Source: Stutzerimonas stutzeri (lineage in GTDB: Bacteria; Pseudomonadota; Gammaproteobacteria; Pseudomonadales; Pseudomonadaceae). Taken from it: DNA of 64,000 nt. Within the stretch, counting starts at the first letter, position 1. Every line of letters starts with the position of its first letter. A model generated the notes under the pieces. It saw only the letters and a list, made by a program, of their open reading frames with translations, had not been told where the DNA came from and made no database searches. A program made the translations under genes and the position numbers. Below are positions 25,740 to 33,007 of this stretch, in pieces. Location of the stretch: positions 1 through 64,000 of the forward strand of contig DDKB01000025.1 of NCBI GenBank assembly GCA_002339675.1. Direction: 5' to 3'.

Positions 25740-26198
25740 TCAGCTGGGGTGACGCAGGCCGACCAGGCGCATCAGGCCCGTGGCGACATGCTCGCCATCC
25801 AGCTCCGCCAGGCTGGCAGTCGCCATCGTCAGCGGGGTCTCGCGGTGGCCATGGACCAGCCAGCCGGCAAGAACGCCCACCAGGGGCTGATGGGTCACGA
25901 GCAGCAGGTGCTCTTCGGTTCGGCGATCAAGATAGAGCATCGCATCGCCCGGGTCCGATTCCGGCGTCAGCCAGGGCACGGTTTCCACCGGCGCGTCGAA
26001 GCCCAGCTGCTGGCGGACGATCTCGGCCGTCTGCTGCGCCCGCTGGTACGGACTGGCGAGTATCGCCTGCAGCGGTCGGGCCTGCAGGTGCGACGCAGCG
26101 GCTTGCACCTCGAGCCGCCCATGGTCCGTCAGGCTGCGCTCGGCGTCGGTGCGCGCGCGCGGCTCGGCTTCGCCATGGCGCAACAGCCACAACCTCAC
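25740..26198 (-). CDS. sixA: SixA phosphohistidine phosphatase
   Basis: A 152-residue histidine phosphatase. The RHG motif places catalytic His8 near the N-terminus (LLRHGEAE); SPYQRAQQTAE and VTHQPLVG carry the remaining active-site Arg and His. E. coli SixA acts on the nitrogen-PTS protein NPr, giving a plausible target here. Its start codon overlaps the stop of the small membrane-protein gene (ATGA). It is the third gene in the leftward gpsA operon. Confidence 0.92.
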   Translation of the reverse strand: MRLWLLRHGEAEPRARTDAERSLTDHGRLEVQAAASHLQARPLQAILASPYQRAQQTAEIVRQQLGFDAPVETVPWLTPESDPGDAMLYLDRRTEEHLLLVTHQPLVGVLAGWLVHGHRETPLTMATASLAELDGEHVATGLMRLVGLRHPS

Positions 26199-26533
26199 GA
26201 CTGAGGCTCCGAAGGTGCCGCTGCCGGTGCAACGGGCGGAACCGTTTCCCGGTCAGCCGGACGCGGCGCGGGCCAGTCGGAGATCGGCCACGGCTTGCGA
26301 TCGGTGTTGAATGTGCCGAAACGGCCGATCTGCGCCACGTACTGGCTGAGGCTGTCGCCCAGCTCCAGCAGGCTATCGCTGGGCTTGCCGTTGACTGCCT
26401 GCAGCACCAGCTGCGCCACCACGACCACCAGCAGCACCAGCTCGGCGAGCTGCCAGACAAAGAAGAAAACCAGCATCCAGAGGACGCGCAGAACCAGCGA
26501 TTCACGCTCTGCGCTGCGTTGTGTCGTGTTCAT
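26195..26533 (-). CDS. DUF4389 small membrane protein
   Basis: A 112-residue protein with one long hydrophobic stretch (about residues 15-48, enough for one or two helices) and a Pro/Ala-rich C-terminal tail of about 35 residues. The segment RVLWMLVFFFVWQLAELV and the QYVAQIGRFGTFNTDRKPWP pattern are typical of DUF4389. The ATG at 26533 was chosen over 26539 because GGAG then lies six bases upstream. It is sandwiched between gpsA (20 bp) and sixA (4-bp overlap). Function is unknown. Confidence 0.85.
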   Translation of the reverse strand: MNTTQRSAERESLVLRVLWMLVFFFVWQLAELVLLVVVVAQLVLQAVNGKPSDSLLELGDSLSQYVAQIGRFGTFNTDRKPWPISDWPAPRPADRETVPPVAPAAAPSEPQS

Positions 26534-26553
26534 TGCCATCTCCGCAATCGTTG

Positions 26554-27576
26554 TCAGAAGCCATCAGTTGAAATGAAGTCCACGTCCGTCTTCGGCTCGC
26601 CACGCATCAACAGTGCGATGACCTGATCGAGCGTACGCCCCTCGAACAGGATGGCATGCAGCCCCGCGACCAGCGGCATGTAGACCTGCAGCTCCTCGGC
26701 CTTGGACTTCAGTACCTTGATCGTATTGACCCCCTCGGCGACTTCCCCCAGCCGTGACACGGCCTCCTCCAGGCTCAGGCCTTCGCCGAGGGCGTAGCCA
26801 ACCTGGAAGTTGCGGCTCTTGGCAGACGTGCAGGTGACGATCAGGTCCCCAACGCCTGCCAACCCGAGAAAGGTCATCGGGTTCGCCCCGAGCCGGACGG
26901 CAAAGCGGGTCATTTCCGCCAGGGCGCGGGTGATCAGCATGCTACGGGTGTTCTCGCCCATGCCCAGCGCCGCCGCCATGCCTGCCATGATCGCGTAGAC
27001 GTTTTTCAGCGCCCCGCCCAGCTCCACGCCGAAGCGGTCGGCACTGGCGTACACGCGGAACGTCCGCCCGTGCAACGCCTGCTGCACGCTGCGACACAGC
27101 GCCTCGTCCTCGCTGGCGACCACGGTCGCGGTCAGCGCGTGCTCGGCCACTTCCCGCGCCAGATTCGGGCCGGAGATCACGCCGATGCGGGCCGCGGGCG
27201 CAATCTCCTGCAGGATCTGGCTCATCAGCACGAAGCCTTGCGCCTCGATACCCTTGGTCGTGCTCACCAGCATCTTGCCGGCCAGTTGCTCGGCGAACGG
27301 CGAAAGCGCCTGGCGCAGGGCGCTGGAGGGCAATGCGACGAATATCAGCTCGCAGTCGGCCAGGGTCGATTTGAGGTCGGTCACCGGATCGACCGCCGGC
27401 AGGATGCTGACGCCCTTGAGGTAACGTGGGTTCTGTCGATTCATCCGGATGCTCTCGGCCTGTTCGGCGTCGCGCATCCACAGGCGGACGCGGTGGCCGT
27501 TCTCGGCCAGCAGGTTGGCGATCGCGGTCCCGAAGCTTCCGCCGCCAAGCACCGCTATGGGTCGCTGTTCTGTCAT
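26554..27576 (-). CDS. gpsA: GpsA: NAD(P)-dependent glycerol-3-phosphate dehydrogenase
   Basis: A 340-residue enzyme reducing dihydroxyacetone phosphate to sn-glycerol-3-phosphate for phospholipid synthesis. The Rossmann motif GGGSFGT is at 11-17; STTKGIE and SGPNLAREV follow, and the catalytic Lys191 lies in GGALKNVYAI. Length is usual for the family. It is the first gene of the leftward gpsA-DUF4389-sixA run and is divergent from fabAB across a 392-bp region, placing two membrane-lipid functions back to back. Confidence 0.96.
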   Translation of the reverse strand: MTEQRPIAVLGGGSFGTAIANLLAENGHRVRLWMRDAEQAESIRMNRQNPRYLKGVSILPAVDPVTDLKSTLADCELIFVALPSSALRQALSPFAEQLAGKMLVSTTKGIEAQGFVLMSQILQEIAPAARIGVISGPNLAREVAEHALTATVVASEDEALCRSVQQALHGRTFRVYASADRFGVELGGALKNVYAIMAGMAAALGMGENTRSMLITRALAEMTRFAVRLGANPMTFLGLAGVGDLIVTCTSAKSRNFQVGYALGEGLSLEEAVSRLGEVAEGVNTIKVLKSKAEELQVYMPLVAGLHAILFEGRTLDQVIALLMRGEPKTDVDFISTDGF

Positions 27577-27720
27577 GGTGTATCCGTTCTTGGCCAGCCG
27601 GTGGCAGTGCGGGGCATTATACGTCGCACGTTGCGGTCAACCAGTGCAAGGTCCCGCTTAATGCAAGCCTAAGGTTGTCTGCGCAGGATCTGTCCGGCAG
27701 TGGCCGTCGCGGCACCGGCC

Positions 27721-27749
27721 GGCGCATTCCCCTATCGTCTAGGGGCGCC
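27721..27749 (+). repeat. bulged inverted repeat resembling a tRNA-Glu 5' end
   Basis: CCCCTA and TAGGGG pair across a 5-base loop (27729-27745), with outer GGCG/CGCC separated by a 4-base bulge. CCTATCGTCTAGGGG resembles the acceptor/D-arm start of tRNA-Glu, but no anticodon arm, T arm or CCA end follows, so it is not a tRNA gene. No T-tract follows. Confidence 0.35.
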
Positions 27750-27894
27750 GGGGTGCGACATGGTCGTGGTGGCCGGCCAGGAGTGTTAAAGTATCGGCCC
27801 GTTTCTGCCATGGTCGTTTCGTGGTTGGTCAAAACGAACGGTATCCATGTCCTTGAGCTGTGACTTTCAGCCCAAGGTTGCAGTCTATGACTAG

Positions 27895-27932
27895 GCTTTA
27901 TGTACGGACTCCCGTTTCGAGTCGGATAAAGC
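27895..27932 (+). promoter_or_regulatory. imperfect hairpin in the presumed fabA leader
   Basis: Outer arms GCTTTAT and ATAAAGC pair perfectly over 7 bp, and an inner GACTC/GAGTC pair adds 5 bp, with an unequal internal loop (5 versus 2 bases) and a 7-base apical loop. It ends 36 bases before the fabA ATG. It could be a DNA operator dyad or an RNA leader structure; no known family was recognised. Confidence 0.4.
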
Positions 27933-27968
27933 AGCAAGCCCTCCTAAAGGGACCATTGAGGAATACGC

Positions 27969-28484
27969 ATGACCAAACAACAGGCCTTTACTCGGGAAGA
28001 TCTGCTCCGTTGCAGCCGCGGCGAGCTGTTCGGGCCCGGTAATGCGCAACTGCCCGCGCCGAACATGCTGATGGTCGATCGTATCGTTCATATCAGCGAA
28101 GTGGGCGGCAAGTATGGCAAGGGCGAACTCGTCGCCGAGCTGGATATCAATCCGGATCTCTGGTTCTTCGCCTGCCATTTCGAAGGGGATCCGGTCATGC
28201 CCGGCTGCCTGGGCCTGGATGCCATGTGGCAGCTGGTGGGTTTCTACCTGGGCTGGCAAGGCAACCCCGGCCGCGGACGCGCGCTGGGCTCTGGCGAGGT
28301 GAAATTCTTCGGCCAGGTACTGCCGACCGCCAAGAAGGTGACCTACAACATCCATATCAAACGCACCATCAGCCGCTCGCTGGTCCTCGGCATCGCCGAC
28401 GGCACCGTGAGCGTGGATGGTCGCGAGATCTACAGTGCCGAAGGTTTGCGCGTCGGCCTGTTTACCTCTACCGATAGCTTTTGA
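27969..28484 (+). CDS. fabA: FabA: 3-hydroxydecanoyl-ACP dehydratase/isomerase
   Basis: A 171-residue enzyme that dehydrates 3-hydroxydecanoyl-ACP and isomerises trans-2- to cis-3-decenoyl-ACP, the branch point for unsaturated fatty acids. Catalytic His70 is in FFACHFEGDPVMPG and Asp84 in LGLDAMW, both at the E. coli positions. GAGGA lies six bases before the ATG. It is followed 11 bp later by fabB, the classic fabAB operon of pseudomonads, known to be repressed by DesT in P. aeruginosa. Confidence 0.97.
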   Translation: MTKQQAFTREDLLRCSRGELFGPGNAQLPAPNMLMVDRIVHISEVGGKYGKGELVAELDINPDLWFFACHFEGDPVMPGCLGLDAMWQLVGFYLGWQGNPGRGRALGSGEVKFFGQVLPTAKKVTYNIHIKRTISRSLVLGIADGTVSVDGREIYSAEGLRVGLFTSTDSF

Positions 28485-28495
28485 AGGACTTCCGC

Positions 28496-29713
28496 ATGCG
28501 TCGCGTCGTGATCACCGGCCTGGGTATCGTTTCCTGCCTCGGCAATGACAAAGACACCGTCTCCGCCAACCTGCGCGCCAGCCGCCCTGGCATTCGTTTC
28601 AACCAGGCCTACGCGGACATGGGTTTGCGCAGTCAGGTGTCGGGTTCGGTCAACCTGAACCTCGAGGAGCTGATCGACCGCAAGGTCCTGCGCTTCATGG
28701 GCGATGCAGCGGCCTATGCCTATCTGGCCATGCAGCAGGCGCTGGAAGATTCGGGCCTCAGCGCCGACGAAATCTCCAATCCGCGCATCGGCCTGATCGC
28801 CGGCTCGGGCGGCGCGTCGACCATCAACCAGATGGAAGCCATCGACATCCTGCGCGACAAGGGCGTCAAGCGCATCGGCCCATACCGAGTGCCGCGCACC
28901 ATGAGCAGCACGGTTTCCGCCTGCCTGGCCACCCCGTTCCGCATCAAGGGCATCAACTACTCGATCGCCTCGGCCTGCGCCACCAGCGCGCACTGCATTG
29001 GCCATGCGATGGAGCAGATCCAGATGGGCAAGCAGGACGTGGTATTTGCTGGCGGCGGCGAAGAGGAGCACTGGAGCCAGAGCTGCCTGTTCGACGCCAT
29101 GGGCGCCCTGTCCAGCCAATACAACGACACGCCGGAAAAGGCCTCGCGCGCCTATGACGCCAAGCGTGACGGCTTCGTCATCGCCGGCGGTGGCGGCATG
29201 GTGGTAGTCGAGGAGCTGGAACACGCCCTGAAGCGCGGCGCCAAGATCTACGCCGAAATCGTCGGCTATGGTGCCACGTCCGACGGCTACGACATGGTCG
29301 CACCGAGCGGAGAAGGCGCACTGCGCTGCATGCAGCAAGCCATGGCCACGGTTGAAGGCGAAATCGACTACCTCAACACCCACGGCACCTCCACGCCGGT
29401 GGGCGACGTAGCCGAGAGCAAGGCCGTGCGCAACATGTTCGGCGACAAGATCCCGGCCATCAGCTCCACCAAGAGCCTGTCCGGCCACTCGCTGGGCGCC
29501 GCCGGCGTTCACGAGGCGATCTACTGCATGCTGATGATGCAAGGCAACTTCATCGCCGGCTCGGCGAACATCGACGAGCTGGACCCGGAAGTGGCCGACA
29601 TGCCGATCGTTCGCGAAACCCGCGAGAACGCCAAGATCGACACCATCATGAGCAACAGCTTTGGCTTTGGCGGCACCAACGCCACGCTGGTGCTCAAGCG
29701 CTGGATCGGCTGA
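28496..29713 (+). CDS. fabB: FabB: beta-ketoacyl-ACP synthase I
   Basis: A 405-residue condensing enzyme that elongates cis-3-decenoyl-ACP made by FabA. The Cys-His-His triad is Cys161 (SACATSAHC), His296 (NTHGTSTPVGD) and His331 (SGHSLGAAG). The start was set at the ATG with GAAGGAC upstream, five codons after an earlier in-frame start. A hairpin terminator follows the stop at 29731-29757, so fabAB ends here. Confidence 0.97.
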   Translation: MRRVVITGLGIVSCLGNDKDTVSANLRASRPGIRFNQAYADMGLRSQVSGSVNLNLEELIDRKVLRFMGDAAAYAYLAMQQALEDSGLSADEISNPRIGLIAGSGGASTINQMEAIDILRDKGVKRIGPYRVPRTMSSTVSACLATPFRIKGINYSIASACATSAHCIGHAMEQIQMGKQDVVFAGGGEEEHWSQSCLFDAMGALSSQYNDTPEKASRAYDAKRDGFVIAGGGGMVVVEELEHALKRGAKIYAEIVGYGATSDGYDMVAPSGEGALRCMQQAMATVEGEIDYLNTHGTSTPVGDVAESKAVRNMFGDKIPAISSTKSLSGHSLGAAGVHEAIYCMLMMQGNFIAGSANIDELDPEVADMPIVRETRENAKIDTIMSNSFGFGGTNATLVLKRWIG

Positions 29714-29730
29714 TCGACCGCAGTTGACGA

Positions 29731-29757
29731 AAACGGCGCCTGAAGGCGCCGTTTTTG
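29731..29757 (+). terminator. rho-independent terminator of fabAB
   Basis: AAACGGCGCC and GGCGCCGTTT pair across a TGAA loop, followed by a T-run. The opposite strand also ends in a short T-run, so it could serve convergent sstT as well. Confidence 0.9.
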
Positions 29758-29809
29758 TTTGTGCTCTAGGGGAGCAAGGGCCTGCCCTCCCTGCCGGCAT
29801 GCCGATGCG

Positions 29810-31060
29810 TCAGGCGCGCGGGCCGTCCATCCCGAGCGCATCGTCCACGTCGCCATGGGCCATGCAGGACGCGGCGGTGAACAGCGCATCGGTGGACGAG
29901 TTGAGCGCAGTTTCTGCCGAATCCTGCACCACGCCGATGATGAAACCGACCGCGACCACCTGCATCGCCAGGTCGTTGGAAATGCCGAACAGGCTGCACG
30001 CCAGCGGAATCAGCAGCAGCGAGCCACCGGCGACCCCCGACGCGCCGCAGGCGCAGATCGCCGCGAGCAGGCTGAGCAGGATGGCGGTCGGAATGTCGAC
30101 CACGATGCCCAGGGTGTGGGCCGCCGCCAGCGTCAGCACGGTGATGGTGATGGCTGCGCCGCCCATGTTGATGGTCGCGCCCAGGGGAATCGACACCGAA
30201 TAGGTGTCCTTGTGCAGGCCGAGGCGCTCGCACAGCTGCATGTTGACCGGGATGTTGGCAGCCGAGCTCCGGGTGAAGAACGCGGTGATCCCGCTTTCGC
30301 GCAGGCAGGTGAAGACCAGCGGATAGGGGTTGCGACGGATCTGCCAGTACACGATCAGCGGGTTCACCAGCAGCGCCATGAACAGCATGCTGCCGACCAG
30401 CACCAGCAACAGCTGGAAGTAGCCGGCCAGCGCCGCGAAGCCGGACTCGGCCAGCGTGCCGGCCACCAGGCCAAAAATGCCCAGCGGCGCGAAACGAATC
30501 ACCGCCTTGACGATCAGCGTCACGCCGTCGGCGACATCGGCAATCAGGTCGCGGGTGCTTTCGCGCGCGTGGCGGAAGGCGATACCCAGGCCGATCGCCC
30601 ACGCCAGGATGCCGATGAAGTTGCCCTCGATCAGCGCGTGGACCGGGTTATCGACGATGTTGAACAGCAGCGTCTGCAACACCACCGCGACGCCGGACGG
30701 CGGGACCACGTCGCTGGCCTCGCTGACCAGCGTCAGGGTCGTCGGGAACAGGCTGCTGGCGATCACCGCCACGGCGGCGGCACTGAGGGTGCCTAGCGCA
30801 TATAGCATCAGGATGGGGCGAATATGGGTCGGCTGACCGCGTTTGTGGTTGGCCAGCGATGCGGTGACCAGGACGAACACCAGCACCGGCGCAACGGCCT
30901 TCAGGCCAGAGACGAACAAGCTCCCCAGCAGGCTGGCCGACCGCGCGGCATCAGGCGCCAGCCAGGCCAGCAGACAACCGGCGACCAGGCCAATCACGAT
31001 CTGCATCACCAGGCCGACTCGGTTGTAGGCGCGGAATAGACGGGTAGTTAAGCGGGACAT
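29810..31060 (-). CDS. sstT: SstT: sodium-coupled serine/threonine symporter
   Basis: A 416-residue transporter of the glutamate/aspartate (DAACS) family with 8-9 membrane helices and two re-entrant hairpins. Family landmarks are FTRSSAANIPVNMQLCERLG (the Ser-rich HP1 segment), PLGATINMGGAAI (the NMGG unwinding region) and ACGASGVAGGSLLLIPLA (HP2). These match SstT rather than DctA or GltP. It lies downstream of a chemoreceptor gene, separated by 184 bp that contain two hairpins, and converges on fabAB. Confidence 0.94.
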   Translation of the reverse strand: MSRLTTRLFRAYNRVGLVMQIVIGLVAGCLLAWLAPDAARSASLLGSLFVSGLKAVAPVLVFVLVTASLANHKRGQPTHIRPILMLYALGTLSAAAVAVIASSLFPTTLTLVSEASDVVPPSGVAVVLQTLLFNIVDNPVHALIEGNFIGILAWAIGLGIAFRHARESTRDLIADVADGVTLIVKAVIRFAPLGIFGLVAGTLAESGFAALAGYFQLLLVLVGSMLFMALLVNPLIVYWQIRRNPYPLVFTCLRESGITAFFTRSSAANIPVNMQLCERLGLHKDTYSVSIPLGATINMGGAAITITVLTLAAAHTLGIVVDIPTAILLSLLAAICACGASGVAGGSLLLIPLACSLFGISNDLAMQVVAVGFIIGVVQDSAETALNSSTDALFTAASCMAHGDVDDALGMDGPRA

Positions 31061-31092
31061 GGCGGGCTCTCGAGGTAAGCGGCAGTCAGGAA

Positions 31093-31146
31093 GTCGCCAT
31101 CGTCCCGAAAACGAGGGCGACTATCCGGTGAAAAACGCCGGATAGT
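31093..31146 (-). promoter_or_regulatory. two adjacent hairpins in the sstT leader / chemoreceptor trailer
   Basis: One hairpin pairs ACTATCCGG with CCGGATAGT (9 bp, 31120-31146). The other pairs GTCGCC with GGCGAC plus TCGT with ACGA around one mismatch (31093-31121). They share two bases, so both cannot form fully. The nearer one ends 32 bases before the sstT ATG. Neither has a T-tract, so simple termination after the chemoreceptor gene is not obvious. Confidence 0.45.
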
Positions 31147-31244
31147 ACGCACCTGCGTCGCTCCTGCCCAGCCTTGCCGCCGGCCTCACTGTACGCCCTG
31201 CCCTCCACACCCTGCCATTGGTGGCCAAGGCCGGTCGTGCGGTA

Positions 31245-32867
31245 TCAGATGCGGAACCGCGACACCAACTCGTTAAGGTCAATCGCCAGCCGCGCCAGTT
31301 CCTGGCTGGCGGCGCTCGTCTGGTTGGCGCCAGCCGAGGATTGCAGCGACAGGTCGCGGATGTTGACCAGGTTGCGGTCGACTTCGCGAGCCACCTGCGC
31401 CTGCTCTTCCGACGCGCTGGCGATCACCAGGTTACGCTCGCTAATCTGGCTGATCGCCCGCGCGATGTCGTCCAGCGCCTCACCAGCGGTCTGGGCGATC
31501 TCCAGCGTGGCGCGGGCCCGCTCGTTGCTTGTCCGCATCGCCTGGACCGCAGCATCGGTCCCCTGGTGCACGCCACCGATCATCTGTTCGATTTCCTGGG
31601 TCGACTGCTGGGTACGGTGCGCCAGCGCCCTCACCTCGTCGGCGACGACCGCGAAGCCGCGGCCCGCGTCCCCGGCGCGCGCCGCCTCGATCGCTGCGTT
31701 GAGGGCCAGCAGATTGGTCTGCTCGGCGATCGAGCGGATCACGTCCAGTACCTTGCTGATGTCCTGCACCTGGCCAGCCAGGCTCTCCACCTGGGACGCG
31801 GTGCCGGTCACGTCGCCGGCCAGCAGGCCGATCGACTCCACGGTCCGGATCACCTGCTGGCGGCCGTGCTGGGCAGTCACATCGGATTCGTGCGAGGCCT
31901 GAGAGGTGGCCACCGCATTGCGGGCGACTTCGTCCACCGCCGCGGTCATCTCATTGACTGCGGTGGCTGCCTGCTCGATCTCGTGGTTCTGCTGATGCAG
32001 GCCACGGGTGGAATCTTCGGTGACCGCATTCAATTCCTCGGCCGCCGAGGCCAGCTGACTGGATGAGTCAGAAATGCCCTGGATGGTGGCGCGCAGGCTC
32101 TGCTGCATCGTCTTGAGCGCAACCAGCAGACGCGCCGGTTCGTCGGTGCCCTCGATGGCGATGGGCTGGGTCAGATCGCCGGCTGCAACCGTTTCCGCCA
32201 CCTGCACGGCCTGGTTCAGCGGCCTGACGATGCTGCGTGTGAACACCAGCGCCAGCACGACGGTCAACAGCGCGGCCAGGACGATGGTAGCCAGCACCCA
32301 GGCGAAGGCCGCCTCGTACACTTGCTCAGCCCGGTCGGCAGCATTACGCGCCTCGCTGCGGTTGATTCGCTGCAGCTCGACGAGGGCGCGGATCATGTCG
32401 TCGGCGTAGGTATTGATCGCGCCATTCATCACATCGAGGGCTTGCTGTCGCGCGCCCTGCCCGATGAGTTCGACGACCCGTTGCTGCTCGCCGAAATAGT
32501 CGCCCTGGGCTTTCTTGAATTGCTGGTAGGTGGCGCGCTCCTCAGGCGTGGTGAGCAGACTGGCGTAGGCCGTATCGAGCGCACCGAGCTCCTCGGTCAG
32601 CTTGGCGAGCGACTGCCGGGTAGTCACCTGTGCATCGCCTTCGACCAGCAGCGAACGCATGGTCAGGGCGCGGATGCGCAGCATGGCGATGTTCAGATCG
32701 CCGAGGCTGATGATGCTGGGCAGCCAGTTCTGGTCGACCTCGCCGGATTCCTTGCGCATGCTGGCCATCTGGCTCAGCGCGAACAATCCCAGGACAAGCA
32801 CGATGACACCGATCAGGCCAAAGCCGATGGCCGAGCGGGTGGAGACTTTCAGGTTTCGAATCGACAT
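31245..32867 (-). CDS. methyl-accepting chemotaxis protein, four-helix-bundle sensor
   Basis: A 540-residue chemoreceptor. TM1 is near 11-33 and TM2 near 190-212, enclosing about 155 helical residues that fit a 4HB_MCP sensor (IRALTMRSLLVEGD pattern). HAMP begins with FTRSIVRPLNQAV; the signalling tip is EQTNLLALNAAIEAARAG. The C-terminus NELVSRFRI has no CheR pentapeptide. The start at 32867 has GGGAA upstream. A FliA-type promoter precedes it by about 45 bases. The ligand is unknown; the neighbours sstT and a secreted amidohydrolase are only suggestive. Confidence 0.93.
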   Translation of the reverse strand: MSIRNLKVSTRSAIGFGLIGVIVLVLGLFALSQMASMRKESGEVDQNWLPSIISLGDLNIAMLRIRALTMRSLLVEGDAQVTTRQSLAKLTEELGALDTAYASLLTTPEERATYQQFKKAQGDYFGEQQRVVELIGQGARQQALDVMNGAINTYADDMIRALVELQRINRSEARNAADRAEQVYEAAFAWVLATIVLAALLTVVLALVFTRSIVRPLNQAVQVAETVAAGDLTQPIAIEGTDEPARLLVALKTMQQSLRATIQGISDSSSQLASAAEELNAVTEDSTRGLHQQNHEIEQAATAVNEMTAAVDEVARNAVATSQASHESDVTAQHGRQQVIRTVESIGLLAGDVTGTASQVESLAGQVQDISKVLDVIRSIAEQTNLLALNAAIEAARAGDAGRGFAVVADEVRALAHRTQQSTQEIEQMIGGVHQGTDAAVQAMRTSNERARATLEIAQTAGEALDDIARAISQISERNLVIASASEEQAQVAREVDRNLVNIRDLSLQSSAGANQTSAASQELARLAIDLNELVSRFRI

Positions 32868-32919
32868 GGGGGTTCCCGTCCATGATGATGCTGCGGACCA
32901 TGCAGCGGTTACGCCCCGG

Positions 32920-32946
32920 ATATCGGACACCTCACGCCTAACTTGA
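32920..32946 (-). promoter_or_regulatory. FliA (sigma-28)-type promoter of second chemoreceptor gene
   Basis: Read leftward: TCAAGTTA, 11 bp, TCCGATAT. Six of eight bases match each half of TAAAGTTT-N11-GCCGATAA and the spacer is exact. The predicted start is about 45 bases before the ATG at 32867. Confidence 0.65.
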
Positions 32947-33007
32947 TAGATCGAAATCAAGTTTCTGACCGTCTGGTCATATAGCAGACAAGCGGTAACA
33001 CCAGACA

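Larger units (their letters stand above)
27577..27968. other. gpsA-fabA divergent intergenic region
   Basis: This 392-bp gap carries no credible gene. It holds an inverted repeat with flanking GGCG/CGCC at 27721-27749 that resembles the 5' end of a tRNA-Glu gene, and a long imperfect hairpin at 27895-27932 in the presumed fabA leader. A GAGGA ribosome site is at 27958-27962. I could not assign a convincing -35/-10 pair for either gene, and I did not find a clear DesT-type operator. Confidence 0.5.

Noticed and set aside
27729..27800. tRNA-Glu gene
   Set aside because: Only the 5' acceptor/D-arm resemblance exists; anticodon and T arms and CCA are absent.
27577..27968. DesT operator for fabAB
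   Set aside because: The motif I remember from P. aeruginosa was not found; the only dyad present has a different sequence.
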